From NCBI RefSeq assembly GCF_000472665.1, contig NZ_KI421448.1, positions 61,259 through 125,258 on the forward strand: a stretch of 64,000 nucleotides of DNA. Direction: 5' to 3'. Source of the stretch: Acetobacterium malicum subsp. dehalogenans DSM 11527 (GTDB taxonomy: Bacteria > Bacillota > Clostridia > Eubacteriales > Eubacteriaceae). The notes beneath the pieces were generated by a model, which had not been told where the DNA came from, did no database searches, and worked only from the letters and a program-made list of their open reading frames with translations. Below are positions 41,104-51,800 of the stretch, one piece after another. Each line of letters starts with the position of its first letter. The stretch's first letter is position 1. A program made the position numbers and the translations under genes.

Positions 41104-41814
41104 CTACTCGGCCGATCCATAGCGCCGATTCCTGTTCTGATAATTTTCGATCATTTTATAATAAACATCAACTTCGAAATCTGGCCAATAAATGTCGGTA
41201 AACATAAATTCTGAATAGGCCATCTGCCACAACATAAAATTGCTGAGTCGACTTTCCCCGCCGGTTCGAATCAGCAGATCCGGATCCGGCTGGCCTTTGG
41301 TATAAAGATGATCGCTGATATGCTGTTCCGTCACTGCTTCCGGACTAATCCCCTCGGCCATGAGCGCCTTAACCGCATGAATAATTTCATCTCTCCCCCC
41401 ATAATTCAGGGCGATATTCAGTACCAGACCGGTGTTTGCGGCGGTAGTATCCATGGCCTTCACGGCAGCTTCTCGGACTTTTTTGCCCAGCCCGTTCAGA
41501 TTTCCGATCACGTTGATTTTAACATTGTTTTCGTGTAATTCCCCAACTTCTTTATGGAAATATTCAACGGCAATATTCATTAGTCCAGCAACTTCTTCGG
41601 GACTCCGTTTCCAATTTTCGGTGGAAAAAGCATACATCGTCATTATTTTTATTCCGGCGTCTGAGGACGCCCGCACAATTTTTTTCAATGTCTTCATGCC
41701 GGCATTGTGGCCAAACAAACGGGGACGATTTTTTGCTTTCGCCCAGCGACCGTTTCCGTCCATGATTATGGCTATATGCTCAGGCAGATTATCTTTATTT
41801 AACTGACTCGTCAT
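41104..41814 (-). CDS. uppS: Undecaprenyl diphosphate synthase (isoprenyl transferase)
   Basis: cis-Prenyltransferase of 236 residues that makes the C55 lipid carrier for cell-wall synthesis. Motifs: HIAIIMDGNGRWAKAKNRPRLFGHNAGM, YAFSTENWKRSPEEV, LNYGGRDEI, and PDLLIRTGGESRLSNFMLWQMAYSEFMF with the catalytic Asp in MDGNG. First gene of the uppS-cdsA-rseP-ispG-polC run, AGAGGTG before the ATG. It ends in UAG. Confidence 0.96.
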   Translation of the reverse strand: MTSQLNKDNLPEHIAIIMDGNGRWAKAKNRPRLFGHNAGMKTLKKIVRASSDAGIKIMTMYAFSTENWKRSPEEVAGLMNIAVEYFHKEVGELHENNVKINVIGNLNGLGKKVREAAVKAMDTTAANTGLVLNIALNYGGRDEIIHAVKALMAEGISPEAVTEQHISDHLYTKGQPDPDLLIRTGGESRLSNFMLWQMAYSEFMFTDIYWPDFEVDVYYKMIENYQNRNRRYGSAE

Positions 41815-42198
41815 ATTGCACCTCTATTTCTACTGTATTTACGCATTTTCTTTTCACACTTTTATGCTATTCAATATTATATGCTATTTTTTAAGATTTG
41901 TAAATTCTATCACCAGGCGATGAATTGAAACAAGATTTACTTAAGACTCAATTTTTCCAGAATTCATTGCTAGACTGGCTGACCCAAAAAAGGAAAAGAC
42001 CTCAGGCTATGCCTGAGGTCCTCCTGGAAATTATTGTGAAAATGAGAATTATTGATATCAATATAACATCTTTTAAACAAAAAGTAAACGATTAAATAAA
42101 AATTAATTTAATTTTTATTTAATTAAGGCTAACCTTAATCATTTTAACGTTCAGGTTAGCTGTATATCCGTTACTCAATTAAGCGCTAATCAACACCA
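41815..42198. other. Intergenic region between uppS and the YheO-type regulator
   Basis: 384 AT-rich bases. It holds the regulator's terminator (41998-42020) and two inverted repeats at 42122-42160 (ATTAAGG-CTAA-CCTTAAT and GCTAACCT/AGGTTAGC) that could be protein-binding sites. The uppS promoter must lie between 41815 and about 41990. No gene seen. Confidence 0.5.
41998..42020 (-). terminator. Rho-independent terminator after the YheO-type regulator
   Basis: A 10-bp perfect stem (GACCTCAGGC with GCCTGAGGTC, 3-base loop) is followed on the minus strand by TTTTCCTTTTTT. Confidence 0.85.
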
Positions 42199-42855
42199 TT
42201 AATTTTCGTGGTTATTTTTTGTCAGCGAAATATAACGATACAGGGTCGGCACTGATACCCCCAAACATTTCGCCAGATACCAGATGGTTCCTTTAACTGA
42301 AAAGGTCCCCATCTCATCAAGTTTCGCCACTAGTTCGACTTTTTCATCCTTGGATAAAAGCTTCAGCTTCTTTAACAGATCCCGGGAGATATGGTTTAGG
42401 TTATTATCCACCAGTTCTTTGACATCGATGTTTATTTTATCCGGACCTTTTTCTTTGATCGCCGTTTCTACCAACGGCGGTCGAATCATTTTGTCCAAAA
42501 GTTCCCGGGCGGCAATTAAATCATGGCAATCTGAATTGATACAGATCATCCCAATCAAAACTTCATTCTCGTCCTTGATAAACCAGGACGCCGACTTGAT
42601 CGACTCCTTTTTTTTGAATTTTTTGGGATCGTTGTTCATGTAGGGTACTTTTTTATGGACTTCACTTCGGAGAATTCTCAGATTCGTTTCGGTGATTGGA
42701 TCACCGACCTTTCGACCACTGATATGGCCATTACGAATGGCAACCACCGAATGATGCCAGTCGGTCATATCATGGAGTACCACTTCGGTATTCTCACCCA
42801 TAAATTCTGCTAAAAAATCCACCAGCGTCATATAGTTCTGCAGTTTTTTATTCAA
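42199..42855 (-). CDS. YheO/DauR-family transcriptional regulator
   Basis: Regulator of about 218 residues with an N-terminal YheO-like PAS domain (about 10-125, GENTEVVLHDMTDWHHSVVAIRNGHISGRKVGDPIT) and a C-terminal helix-turn-helix (KGTIWYLAKCLGVSVPTLYRYIS). Relatives respond to amino acids, for example D-arginine. The TTG at 42855 has GAGGGAAATT directly upstream and is preferred over the GTG at 42867. It follows ridA on the same strand and probably senses an amino acid or enamine-forming compound. Confidence 0.88.
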   Translation of the reverse strand: MNKKLQNYMTLVDFLAEFMGENTEVVLHDMTDWHHSVVAIRNGHISGRKVGDPITETNLRILRSEVHKKVPYMNNDPKKFKKKESIKSASWFIKDENEVLIGMICINSDCHDLIAARELLDKMIRPPLVETAIKEKGPDKINIDVKELVDNNLNHISRDLLKKLKLLSKDEKVELVAKLDEMGTFSVKGTIWYLAKCLGVSVPTLYRYISLTKNNHEN

Positions 42856-42973
42856 AATTTCCCTCACTTTTGTTTCGTATTTTTAATCAAGAAGATACCC
42901 ATGGTCATTTGCCAGAAAGGCATGACCATGGGCGCTATAAACGATACTATTTTATTTTTCTGCTTTAAGCATC

Positions 42974-43357
42974 TTATTTAACAGCGATGGCTTCAATTTC
43001 GAAAAGCGCAGCCTTAGGCAAAGCGGCTACCTGCATACAGGAACGAGCGGGATACTCGGCCTGACCTTCGAAAAATTCAGCATAAATATCATTAACTACT
43101 GCAAAGTCTGCCATATTTGCCAGAAATACCGTGGTTTTAACAATATCTTTGCGGCTGAACCCGGCTGCTTCCAGAACCACATTTAAATTTTCCAGACCTC
43201 TTTTAGCCTGTTCTGCCACGCCTTCGGCCAATTCACCAGTTTCCGGAATCAGGCCCAGCTGACCCGATGTATACAAGGTATCCCCCACTAAATAGGCATG
43301 GGAATAAGGACCCACTGCTGCCGGTGCCTGATCGGCAATGATTGCTTTTTTGTTCAT
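42974..43357 (-). CDS. ridA: RidA-family enamine/imine deaminase
   Basis: Trimeric 127-residue protein that hydrolyses reactive 2-aminoacrylate-type enamines produced by PLP enzymes. Motifs: AIIADQAPAAVGPYSHAYLVGDTLYTSGQLGL, GRKDIVKTTVFLANMADFAVVNDIYAEFF, and PARSCMQVAALPKAALFEIEAIAV with the substrate-binding Arg in ARSC. It lies 36 bases after the HAD phosphatase and before the YheO-type regulator. AAGGAGATT precedes the ATG. Confidence 0.95.
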   Translation of the reverse strand: MNKKAIIADQAPAAVGPYSHAYLVGDTLYTSGQLGLIPETGELAEGVAEQAKRGLENLNVVLEAAGFSRKDIVKTTVFLANMADFAVVNDIYAEFFEGQAEYPARSCMQVAALPKAALFEIEAIAVK

Positions 43358-43393
43358 AATAATCTCCTTAATTTTGTTAATCTATATCCTTTA

Positions 43394-44224
43394 CTATGCC
43401 AGAACATATTTCTCAATCGCATGGGCGACGCCGTCTTCATCAAAAGGCAAGGTGACATGATTGGCGACGGCTTTAATTTCTTCAGGAGCATTGCCCATGG
43501 CAACACTGAGGCCAGCAAACTCCAACATGCGCAGGTCATTGTCACTGTCGCCAATTGCCATAACATTTCCCGGTTCCAGATTTAAAATCCGGCAAAGCTG
43601 TTTTAATCCGGCCCCCTTATTCGCGGAGCGATGATTAACCTCGATATTGTTGGCAATGGCTTTTGTTAATGTTACTCCGTGAATCTGAGAGAATTTCTGC
43701 CAAAGAACCCGATGATTATTCACACTGAGTAAGGGGATATTGATTTTTTCAATTTCTGATGCGTTTGCCTTGGTAAAATCCAAGATACTATCAACTTCTT
43801 TCGCTTTGCTCTGGATAAAAGCAATGAGATCCTTTGATAGACCACTCTTTTCGCCAATCATTTCAAAGTAACGCCATTCGCCGTAGGACTGTCCTTTATG
43901 GTAAACTTCACAAAACAGATTACGACGGGTCAATGTCGAGATGATCTTCTTAACACTTCCTGCACCGAGATAATTACTACTGATTACTTCGCCGCTGTTT
44001 AAATTTGTCACTGCAGCACCATTCGAAGTGACCGCATAGTTTATTCCCGGAATACTCATGACCGATTCCGGCAGTTGTCCCAGAATACGTCCTGTCGAAG
44101 GGACCACATGGATTCCTTTGGCAATGGCATTTTCCAGTACAATCCGGGTTCTTTCTGAAATTGACATATAATCCTTTTGAAGGGTGGTACCGTCCATATC
44201 CAATGCGATTAGTTTTATATCCAT
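43394..44224 (-). CDS. Cof-type HAD-IIB phosphatase
   Basis: Haloacid-dehalogenase-superfamily hydrolase of 276 residues. Motif I is LDMDGTTL near residue 8, motif II PSTGR near 42, and motif IV GDSDNDLRMLEFAG near 224, with a C2B cap between. Such enzymes dephosphorylate sugar phosphates, flavins or pyridoxal phosphate; the substrate is not readable. It stops at UAG-UAA. Confidence 0.92.
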   Translation of the reverse strand: MDIKLIALDMDGTTLQKDYMSISERTRIVLENAIAKGIHVVPSTGRILGQLPESVMSIPGINYAVTSNGAAVTNLNSGEVISSNYLGAGSVKKIISTLTRRNLFCEVYHKGQSYGEWRYFEMIGEKSGLSKDLIAFIQSKAKEVDSILDFTKANASEIEKINIPLLSVNNHRVLWQKFSQIHGVTLTKAIANNIEVNHRSANKGAGLKQLCRILNLEPGNVMAIGDSDNDLRMLEFAGLSVAMGNAPEEIKAVANHVTLPFDEDGVAHAIEKYVLA

Positions 44225-44314
44225 GGTTTACCCCATTTCTTATTCTTTAGTTTTAAAATTTTATGCTGATCTCTAGTCTAACATAAGAAAATAAGTTTTT
44301 CATCAGGTAAGCCT

Positions 44315-44971
44315 TTACATTTTTTTAGAATTATTACTTAAACGTTCTTTTTTTAAAATCTGAACGGGTTTATCTGAAAAGGTTAAGATCACATCGGCTA
44401 AACGTCTGATTTCATCTTCATTATGGCTGACAAAAATCACTGTCCGTTTGTCCTGCTCCCAAATCTTCGAAAAATCTTCAATCAACCGGTTTTTCAGCGA
44501 GCAATCCAGACTGCTAAAGGGCTCATCCATCAGTAACAGTTCAGAAGGGTAGAGGAACGCCCGGGCAATCGAAACCCGCTGGCGCATCCCGCCGCTGAGT
44601 TCCTGAGGAAAATAGTCCCCCACCGTTGCCAATCCCACCAATTCCAGCATGGCGTCGATATCAGCCTCATGAGAGCCCGGTTTTTTAATCGCTTTTTCTT
44701 TAAAGACAAAGCGGAGATTTTCACGCACGGTCCGCCAGGGCAACAATCGCGGCTCCTGAAAAATGTAGGAGATCGACTGGAAATTAATCCCTTCAATCGT
44801 TCCGCGATCAGGCTGATCCAAGCCGCTGCAGAGATTTAGGAGGGTGGTTTTGCCAGCCCCGGATGGTCCCAGAATTCCGGTTATTTTATGCTTTTCAAAG
44901 ACCAGATTAAAGTCTTCAAAAATGGTCTCCTCTCCATATATTTTACTAAGGTCTTTTATGATAATTGACAT
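44315..44971 (-). CDS. ABC transporter ATPase, nitrate/sulfonate/taurine type
   Basis: ATPase of 218 residues: Walker A GPSGAGKTTLLNL near 35, Q-loop FQEPRLLPWRTV (the PWxTV signature of this importer class), signature LSGGMRQRVSIARAF near 124, Walker B LLLMDEPFSSLD. It overlaps the permease gene by 16 bases. It energises uptake together with the permease and the lipoprotein that follow upstream on the minus strand. Confidence 0.95.
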   Translation of the reverse strand: MSIIIKDLSKIYGEETIFEDFNLVFEKHKITGILGPSGAGKTTLLNLCSGLDQPDRGTIEGINFQSISYIFQEPRLLPWRTVRENLRFVFKEKAIKKPGSHEADIDAMLELVGLATVGDYFPQELSGGMRQRVSIARAFLYPSELLLMDEPFSSLDCSLKNRLIEDFSKIWEQDKRTVIFVSHNEDEIRRLADVILTFSDKPVQILKKERLSNNSKKM

Positions 44972-45753
44972 TGACCATCCCCCTTTCGACTATTCCCAAT
45001 CACATAAAGGGTAATTTTTTCGATAACAAGACTGCAGATCACAATGACCAGGGTCCAGGAAAAAAGCAAATCGGTTTCCAAATATATTTTTGAATAGTAA
45101 AGATTCATTCCGATCGATGGCAGGGCATTGGCCAGCACCTCGGCGGTAACCGTGACCTTCCATCCCAAACCGATGGCGTTCATCAAAGCCGAAACAGCAT
45201 AGGGTTTTATCGAAGGTACATAAATATCCCGGATTATTCTGGTCTGTTCAACATCATAAATTTTGGCCATTTCCAGCAGTTTTTTATCGGTGGCTCTCAC
45301 CCCCTGTACCACATTTGTCCAGGTCACCGGAAAGCAGATTAAGAAGGTGACTACCAGGGGCACCAGACCGGAAGCAATCCATAGATTAATTAGAATGATC
45401 ACCGAAACGACTGGCAACGACTTGATGGTACTGACGAAAGGATTCATGATCTCGTAAAAAGGCTTGTTGAGTCCACCGGCCAGGCCCAGTACCAGTCCCA
45501 AGAGTACCGAAATAAAAACGCCCCCAAAGACCCGCAGTAATGTGACCCCAATACTCACAAAAAACTCAAAATCCCCAGCCAGGATAATCACACCTTCCAG
45601 GGTTTTAAGCGGCGAAGGCAGCACCAGCGGGCTGTCGACCCACCGGGCCGCCAGGGCCCAAAGGAGCACCCAGAAAAGGGCCACTCCTATTTTACCAATT
45701 ATTTTTTTTAATGGTTTGTCCTGCTTATTTTCCAAGAACGTAGAAATCTTCAC
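44956..45753 (-). CDS. ABC transporter permease, nitrate/sulfonate/taurine type
   Basis: Inner-membrane subunit with about six membrane segments and the EAA coupling loop GVRATDKKLLEMAKIYDVEQTRIIRDIYVPSIKPYAVSALMNAIG. A GTG at 45753 with GGAGG upstream looks like the better start; an ATG at 45786 would overlap the binding-protein gene by 62 bases and has no site. Substrate unknown: sulfonates, nitrate, thiamine precursors and aromatic acids all use this class. Confidence 0.9.
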   Translation of the reverse strand: MKISTFLENKQDKPLKKIIGKIGVALFWVLLWALAARWVDSPLVLPSPLKTLEGVIILAGDFEFFVSIGVTLLRVFGGVFISVLLGLVLGLAGGLNKPFYEIMNPFVSTIKSLPVVSVIILINLWIASGLVPLVVTFLICFPVTWTNVVQGVRATDKKLLEMAKIYDVEQTRIIRDIYVPSIKPYAVSALMNAIGLGWKVTVTAEVLANALPSIGMNLYYSKIYLETDLLFSWTLVIVICSLVIEKITLYVIGNSRKGDGQCQLS

Positions 45754-46735
45754 CTGGAACTTTTCCTCCAACCGCTTTGGGTTCAAATCCGGCTAAGATG
45801 GTATAGTATTCATTCAGAGATTCCTGAGCATCTTTAACCGGAATAAAGACGATATTACAATTTGGTATCGCTTTTTCTGCTAGTGTTGCATCAGTCATAA
45901 TCCCCGCTGCAACAATATTTTGGGCACCCTCGGCGGGATTGTCATTCACAGCATTGATGGATGCTTCGTAGGCTTCCATGAATTGTTCAAGCACCTTCGG
46001 ATTCGCTTCAGCCCAGTCTTTATTGACAACGACTGCCGTCATTTGCAATTGGGAACCATTGCTGGCTTCTTCCCAGGCTTTTGACATGTCCACGGCTACT
46101 TTGATATTTGCTTTTTTAGAGGTGATGGTGGTCACAAACGGTTCCGGAATCATCGCAATGGTGGCTTGTCCGGCAGCCAATTGAGTCACTGCCTCACTGT
46201 GTTCGGCGACATAATTAATGGTGACATCCACCCCAGGGGTCAAGCCATTTTTCTGCAGTAAGTAGTTCAGCACATATTCCGGGGTCGAACCCTGTCCGCT
46301 GGCCACAATGGTTTTGCCCTTTAAATCGGCGATGCTGGCAACGCCGGCGGTTTCATCGGCCACAATATACAACACCCCCAGGGTGTTGACGGATCCCAGA
46401 ACCACCTGACCCTCGGTTTTGTTAAATAGTACTGCCGCTAAATTACTGGGCAGTGCGGCAATCTGAAATTCACCACTGATTACACTGGCGGTCAATTGAT
46501 CTGGAGCACCGGCCACGGTAAATTCAGTGGTGACGTTTTCGCCCAGGTCGACGCCATTGACAATCATTTCTGCCATTCCCATTCCGGTTGGTCCAGCCAG
46601 GGTTCCGACTTTAACGGTTTGCGGCTCGGCCAGTTTTGCCTGACAGGCAGTAAAAGCAAGGATCATCACCAACATCAAACCAGCCAGGATCATTAATTTC
46701 CTGGTATTCATTTTTTGACTCATTTTCTTTTTCAT
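45725..46735 (-). CDS. ABC transporter substrate-binding lipoprotein
   Basis: Periplasmic-binding-protein-like lipoprotein of 336 residues. It has a Lys-rich start, a hydrophobic segment and the lipobox LAFTAC (modified Cys near residue 31), then a SsuA/THI5/NMT1-type fold (VGTLAGPTGMGMAEMIV, GQGSTPEYVLNYLLQKNGLTPGVDVTINYV). It is the first gene of the importer operon. The ligand cannot be deduced from sequence. Confidence 0.92.
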   Translation of the reverse strand: MKKKMSQKMNTRKLMILAGLMLVMILAFTACQAKLAEPQTVKVGTLAGPTGMGMAEMIVNGVDLGENVTTEFTVAGAPDQLTASVISGEFQIAALPSNLAAVLFNKTEGQVVLGSVNTLGVLYIVADETAGVASIADLKGKTIVASGQGSTPEYVLNYLLQKNGLTPGVDVTINYVAEHSEAVTQLAAGQATIAMIPEPFVTTITSKKANIKVAVDMSKAWEEASNGSQLQMTAVVVNKDWAEANPKVLEQFMEAYEASINAVNDNPAEGAQNIVAAGIMTDATLAEKAIPNCNIVFIPVKDAQESLNEYYTILAGFEPKAVGGKVPGEDFYVLGK

Positions 46736-47032
46736 CTTTTCTTTTTCTTCCTTTTCCTTTGATTCCGTTCAAAACATCAATCTCTTTTGTCTGGTAAACG
46801 GTATTCGTTTCAATAGTAATCATTCTAACATGAAGATAGTTTATTTAAAAGAAAAAGAAGGAGGAAAAATTCGATTATCTGATCAAACTCCTGACAAATG
46901 TTATTTCAGCTTACATCTAAGGTAATCTGTAGATAAATGTGATATAATCTGGACAGCAATTATTTAAAATCGTTAAAAACGTGTCCAAGACTTAGGACCG
47001 TAACAATCCCATAAATATCCAAGGAGAATCCC
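46736..47032. promoter_or_regulatory. Divergent promoter region (ABC importer / subtilase)
   Basis: 297 bases between two divergent genes. On the plus strand TG-A-TATAAT at 46940-46948 is an extended -10 element about 85 bases before the subtilase ATG; no good -35 accompanies it. No gene or riboswitch-like structure was seen. Confidence 0.5.
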
Positions 47033-48799
47033 ATGAAAAGTAAAAAGAAACACCGCCTGAGTTTGTTCGGTATTGCGCTGTTGATGTTTTTCCTGCCGGC
47101 TCCAATCCTGGCAAATGAAGCAGTTCATTCCGGCGAGATATCTAATTCCAGTGAAGTGCAGGTGAACGATCAAATGACCATCAATGCTCTTACCGAAATT
47201 CCCGATGTCGACACTAATGGCAACATCGATCAGCAGGTCGTTATTATTTATAAGAACACCAGCCCCTTTAATGTTCAAAGTCTCTCTTTATCCACCAATG
47301 AGATCGCATCCGGAGAAGCCGTCTCAGATCGGGTCGATGTCCTGGAGGTAAAAAGCGATGTCGACATCGACGCGTTCATCAAAACCATGAATGAAAATCC
47401 CAATGTTCTGGTCGCTGATCGCAATCGTGTCATTAGAACCTATTCCCTGCCTGATGATCCCTATGTAACCGACGGCAAAGCCTGGCAGTTTGTCAGTATC
47501 GGTGCCGACAAAACCTGGGACCAGGTAGCCAATTCTGAAACCATCGGCGTTGCGGTTTTAGATACCGGGCTTAACACCAATCATCCGGATCTGGCCGGCC
47601 GAATTATTAGCGGTTATGATTATGTCACTAAAAGTACCGAAGTCACTGATCAGGATGGCCACGGAACCCTGGTCAGCGGTTTTATTGCAGCCGTCGCCGA
47701 TAATGGCATCGGCCTGTCCGGTGTGGCTGGAACTGCCAACGTAAAAATTGCGCCGTACCGGGTCGGCACCAAAGGTCTCTCGGTTGCCAATATCTGTGCC
47801 GCCTTAATGGATGCTGCTGATCGTTCCGATATCAAGGTCATTAACATGAGCTATGGCGGTTATGAATATAACAATAGCGAAGCCGCTGCCATTCAATATG
47901 CTAAAGACCGGGGCAAAGTGCTGGTCGCTTCAGCGGGGAATGAAGGGGAAATAACTGATCCTGAGGTCGGATTGGCTTCTTATCCGGCTTCCTACGATGG
48001 CGTTATTTCAGTAGCTGCCACCGATAGTTCTAATGGTCGGGCCTCTTTTTCCCAGTATAACAATATGGTGGATCTCGCCGCCCCCGGTGAAAATGTTTAT
48101 ACCACCGCCTTTACTGGCGGTTATACCTATGATAGCGGTACCTCTTTCTCATCACCAATTGTTGCCGGTGCCTGCGGCGTATTACTGGCTGCCAACGGCA
48201 ACCTGAGTGCCAGTGATGTGGAAACAGCTCTGACGACCACTGCTCTGGATCTGGGTGATCCGGGTAAGGATGATTATTTTGGTTATGGATTGATCCAACT
48301 CGATCAGGCCTTAGTAAAGGTACTAACCGACAAGCCCTTAACCGCCCTGTATAAAACGCATATTCAAAATATCGGCTGGGAACCAGATTTCAAAAGAAAT
48401 GGCGAACTGAGCGGTAGCTCAGGTTTAGGTTACCGGTTGGAAGCCATCAGTATTACTTTGGATAATCCCGGCTACGATGTCGGTGTTACCTATCGAACCC
48501 ATATCCAGGACATCGGCTGGCAGGACTGGCGTTATAACGGTGAGTCCAGCGGCACCTCCGGCGAAGGTCGCCGGCTCGAGGCAATTCAGATTAAGCTAAC
48601 CGGTGCCGACGCTGATCAATTTGATCTCTACTATCGTACTCATGTCCAAAACCTCGGTTGGCTCGGCTGGGCCGGTGCTGATGAACAATCTGGCACCGCC
48701 GGCTATGGCTATCGTCTGGAAAGCATTCAAATCATGGTGGTTCCCAAAGGAACTCCCTTTGATACCTCAGGTGATTCGTTTATCACCAACCCGATATGA
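47033..48799 (+). CDS. Secreted subtilisin-like serine protease with three ChW repeats
   Basis: Exported S8 protease of 588 residues. It has a signal peptide (KKKHRLSLFGIALLMFF, cut after ILA), an inhibitor-like propeptide (to about 140), and the catalytic domain with Asp in VAVLDTGLNTNHPDL, His in DQDGHGTLVSGF, the oxyanion Asn in ASAGNEG and Ser in SGTSFSSPIVAG. Three C-terminal repeats of about 48 residues (YKTHIQNIGW, YRTHIQDIGW, YRTHVQNLGW, each ending YRLEAI or similar) are clostridial hydrophobic-Trp (ChW) repeats thought to bind the cell surface. AAGGAGAA precedes the ATG. Target proteins are unknown. Confidence 0.95.
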   Translation: MKSKKKHRLSLFGIALLMFFLPAPILANEAVHSGEISNSSEVQVNDQMTINALTEIPDVDTNGNIDQQVVIIYKNTSPFNVQSLSLSTNEIASGEAVSDRVDVLEVKSDVDIDAFIKTMNENPNVLVADRNRVIRTYSLPDDPYVTDGKAWQFVSIGADKTWDQVANSETIGVAVLDTGLNTNHPDLAGRIISGYDYVTKSTEVTDQDGHGTLVSGFIAAVADNGIGLSGVAGTANVKIAPYRVGTKGLSVANICAALMDAADRSDIKVINMSYGGYEYNNSEAAAIQYAKDRGKVLVASAGNEGEITDPEVGLASYPASYDGVISVAATDSSNGRASFSQYNNMVDLAAPGENVYTTAFTGGYTYDSGTSFSSPIVAGACGVLLAANGNLSASDVETALTTTALDLGDPGKDDYFGYGLIQLDQALVKVLTDKPLTALYKTHIQNIGWEPDFKRNGELSGSSGLGYRLEAISITLDNPGYDVGVTYRTHIQDIGWQDWRYNGESSGTSGEGRRLEAIQIKLTGADADQFDLYYRTHVQNLGWLGWAGADEQSGTAGYGYRLESIQIMVVPKGTPFDTSGDSFITNPI

Positions 48800-48829
48800 T
48801 CTGGCCGCAGATTCAATAGCAACTCGTTC

Positions 48830-48868
48830 AAAAGCCGACTGGAAATTTATAATTTTCAGTCGGCTTTT
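48830..48868. terminator. Bidirectional terminator between the subtilase and FtsX-like permease
   Basis: A 12-bp perfect stem (AAAAGCCGACTG with its complement) continuing into a partly paired A/T loop, with T-runs on both strands, lies between two convergent genes. Confidence 0.88.
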
Positions 48869-48886
48869 ATTCGATTTCAGATTTGA

Positions 48887-51800
48887 TTATTCGATCGATT
48901 TTAGTGACTCCACCATACTGATCCGTTTAATAATTGGTGTCATCAGAATATTGACGATAAAGGTAAAGGCCAGGGTAAAGACCACGGAATAGATAAAACT
49001 GGTGGGCTCAATTTCCCGGGCGAACATGGCGATATCGGTTTCCACAGTGGTAATGATAAAGCCGTCAAGCAGAACGCCTAAGAATAACCCGACGACGATC
49101 CCGATAACCGAAAGAACGATATTCTCCCGGAAAATGTATTTATACACCTCCATGTCATAAAATCCCAAAACTCGGATGGTGGCAATTTCCCGGACTCGCT
49201 CGGAAATATTAATATTGGTCAGGTTATATAAAACAACCGCTGCCAGGGCTCCTGCAGAAACCAGCATCACCACCACCACGATGCTTAAGCTGCTGAGACT
49301 GTCCGATGATGATTTGACAATATTGCCGGTGAAGTTCACTGCTACCACCCCATCTTTGGCCAGCCATTCATTGGCAATGGCATTTTCCAGATCCGTTGAG
49401 GTATCAGGAATATTGACGTAGGCCATATTTACGGTCAGGGCCTTTCCGAAGGCTTCTTCGTAAACCGCCGGAGACAGATAGAGATAGTTCTCCAGATAGT
49501 TTTCGGTAATAGCACCCAAAACCACCTCATGACTTTCATCATCATTATAGATCCGGATAGTATCGCCTACCTTCAGTCCCAGGCTGTTGGCAACTTTTTC
49601 TGATAAAACAGCACCAGCCGCTTCCAGATTAATGGCTTCTCCTGATTTCCGATCTTGCAGGTGAATAAAATGATCAATCTTCGTAGCTGTTTCCGGGACA
49701 AATAGATAGGCTGCTTTGCCACTGCCCGTTCCGGCTTTTTCGATAGTCATTTTGGATTGATGAGCCAGGATATTTTCGCTGAACCGGGTGTCATTATCAA
49801 GGATTTTTTTGAAGTCGGCCTTTTCAGCCAATGTTCCTTCGTTTTTTAAGGCCATGTAACCATCAAAGACGGTAATGTTCTCAAACTGCCGGGGGATCAT
49901 CGAGAAGATTGCATCCTGCAACCCGAACCCGGCCAAAATCAGGGCCGTACACCCGGCAATCCCAATCACGGTCATAAAAAACCGACCCTTGTAACGGAGT
50001 AGATTACGAGCGGTAACTTTTTCGATAAAGCCCAACCGTTTCCAGATAAAGGGCATACTTTCCAGAAAAATCCGTTTTCCGATCTTGGGGGCCTTGGGGC
50101 GCATCAACTCCGAAGGGTGTTCTTTCAGTTCATAATGAGTCACGATCAGGGCCGCCGCCACGGTACAGGATATCGCAATCAGACAGGAAACAATAATTGG
50201 CAACCATGGTGGCGCGATGATCAAATCGGGAACCTGATAGAGCAGTCCATAGGCACCGGCGATTAAATGCGGCAGGGTATTGATGCCAACAAGCAAACCG
50301 ATGAATGAACCAATACTACCAGCCAATAAGGCATAGACAAAAAACTTCGAACCAATCTGATAATGGCGGTAACCCAATGCTTTCAGGGTTCCAATCTGGG
50401 TCCGTTGCTCTTCCACCATTCGGGTCATGGTAGTGAATGATACCAAGGCTGCCACCAACAGAAAGATCAGCGGAAACACGCCGGAAATATTGTCAATCCG
50501 CTGGGCATCTTCGCCGTAACTGGTATAGCCGGGATTATCATCGCGGTTGAACAGATACCATTTTCCAAATTCCAGATCACCAATTTTCGCCTCAGCCTTG
50601 GCCAACTCATTGGCAGCGTTGGCCAGTTCGGCCTCGCCCTCTGCCCGTTTCTGCGCCAGCTGGGCTTCCCCATCACGGAGCTCCGCCCAGCCAGCTTGCA
50701 ATTGATCCTGGGAGGCAATCAGGGTATTCAATCCATCTTCCCGACCGGCCTCAAAGGCCGCAATTCCGGCATTGAGCTGGTTCTTACTGGCAGCCAGGGT
50801 CGCCCAGCCAGCCGACAGCTTATTCTCGCCGTCGATGGCCGCCTGGGCAAGGGCAGCTTCGGCCTGGGGCAGGGTTGCTTCCAACTCGGCCAGCTGGGTT
50901 TTCATTCCCGCTAACTGGGCCTGAAAGGCGTAAATTTCATCAATGCCCTGCTGGATCTGGTTTTTTCCGGCATAAGCTTGAGCTAACCCTGCTTCAACTC
51001 CGGCAATCTGGCTGTTAATCTCCGCCAACTGGGTTTCCAGAGCGGCCAGCTGCGCCTGATAATCTGGGGCCGCCGGATCCAGACTCTGTATCTGGGCTTC
51101 AACTCCTGCCTGCATAGTAGTCAGGTTTGCCAAGGCACTTTCGCCCTGAGCAATCTGGTTTTCCAGATCGGCCAACTGGGCTTCCAGCGCCGGCAACTGG
51201 CCGGAAGGATCCTGGGCTTCCATTTGAGCAATGCCGCTTCTTAAATCGGTGATACCCTGGCGCAGCGTTTCCAGTTGTGCCTCACCTTTGGCCAGTTCCT
51301 GCTTTAAGGTGCCCGCACCGTTAATCAAATCAGTCTCCCCCTGGACGATCTGATTCTGAGCGTCGGCGAGCTGGGCCTCGGTCTGGGCAATCGTGGTGTT
51401 ATATTCATCCCAACCGGCACTTAGGGCCGCCTCCCCGTCAATCAACTGACTTCTGGCATCAGCCAGAGTAGCCTCGCCCTGGGCAATTCCTTCATTAAAC
51501 TGGGTCACCCCATCGTTGTACTTGGCCCGACCCTTATCCAGTTCGACCTGAGCCTTGGCCAGAATATCGGTATGATTGATTTCCAATTGCTGAAGACCCA
51601 AGGCTTCTAATTGTTTCTCCAGACTACCAATCGCTTCTTCGTATTCGGCTGAAAAGGGATTAACTCCGTCGGCAGAGGCCTGAGATAAGAGATAAACTTC
51701 AGTGAAACGTTCAAAGGCAAAATTTTCAGTAGGAATAAAACCATAATAATCCACTTCACCCCGACCAACCGAGGTACTACCCCGCTCAATAGAAACAAAC

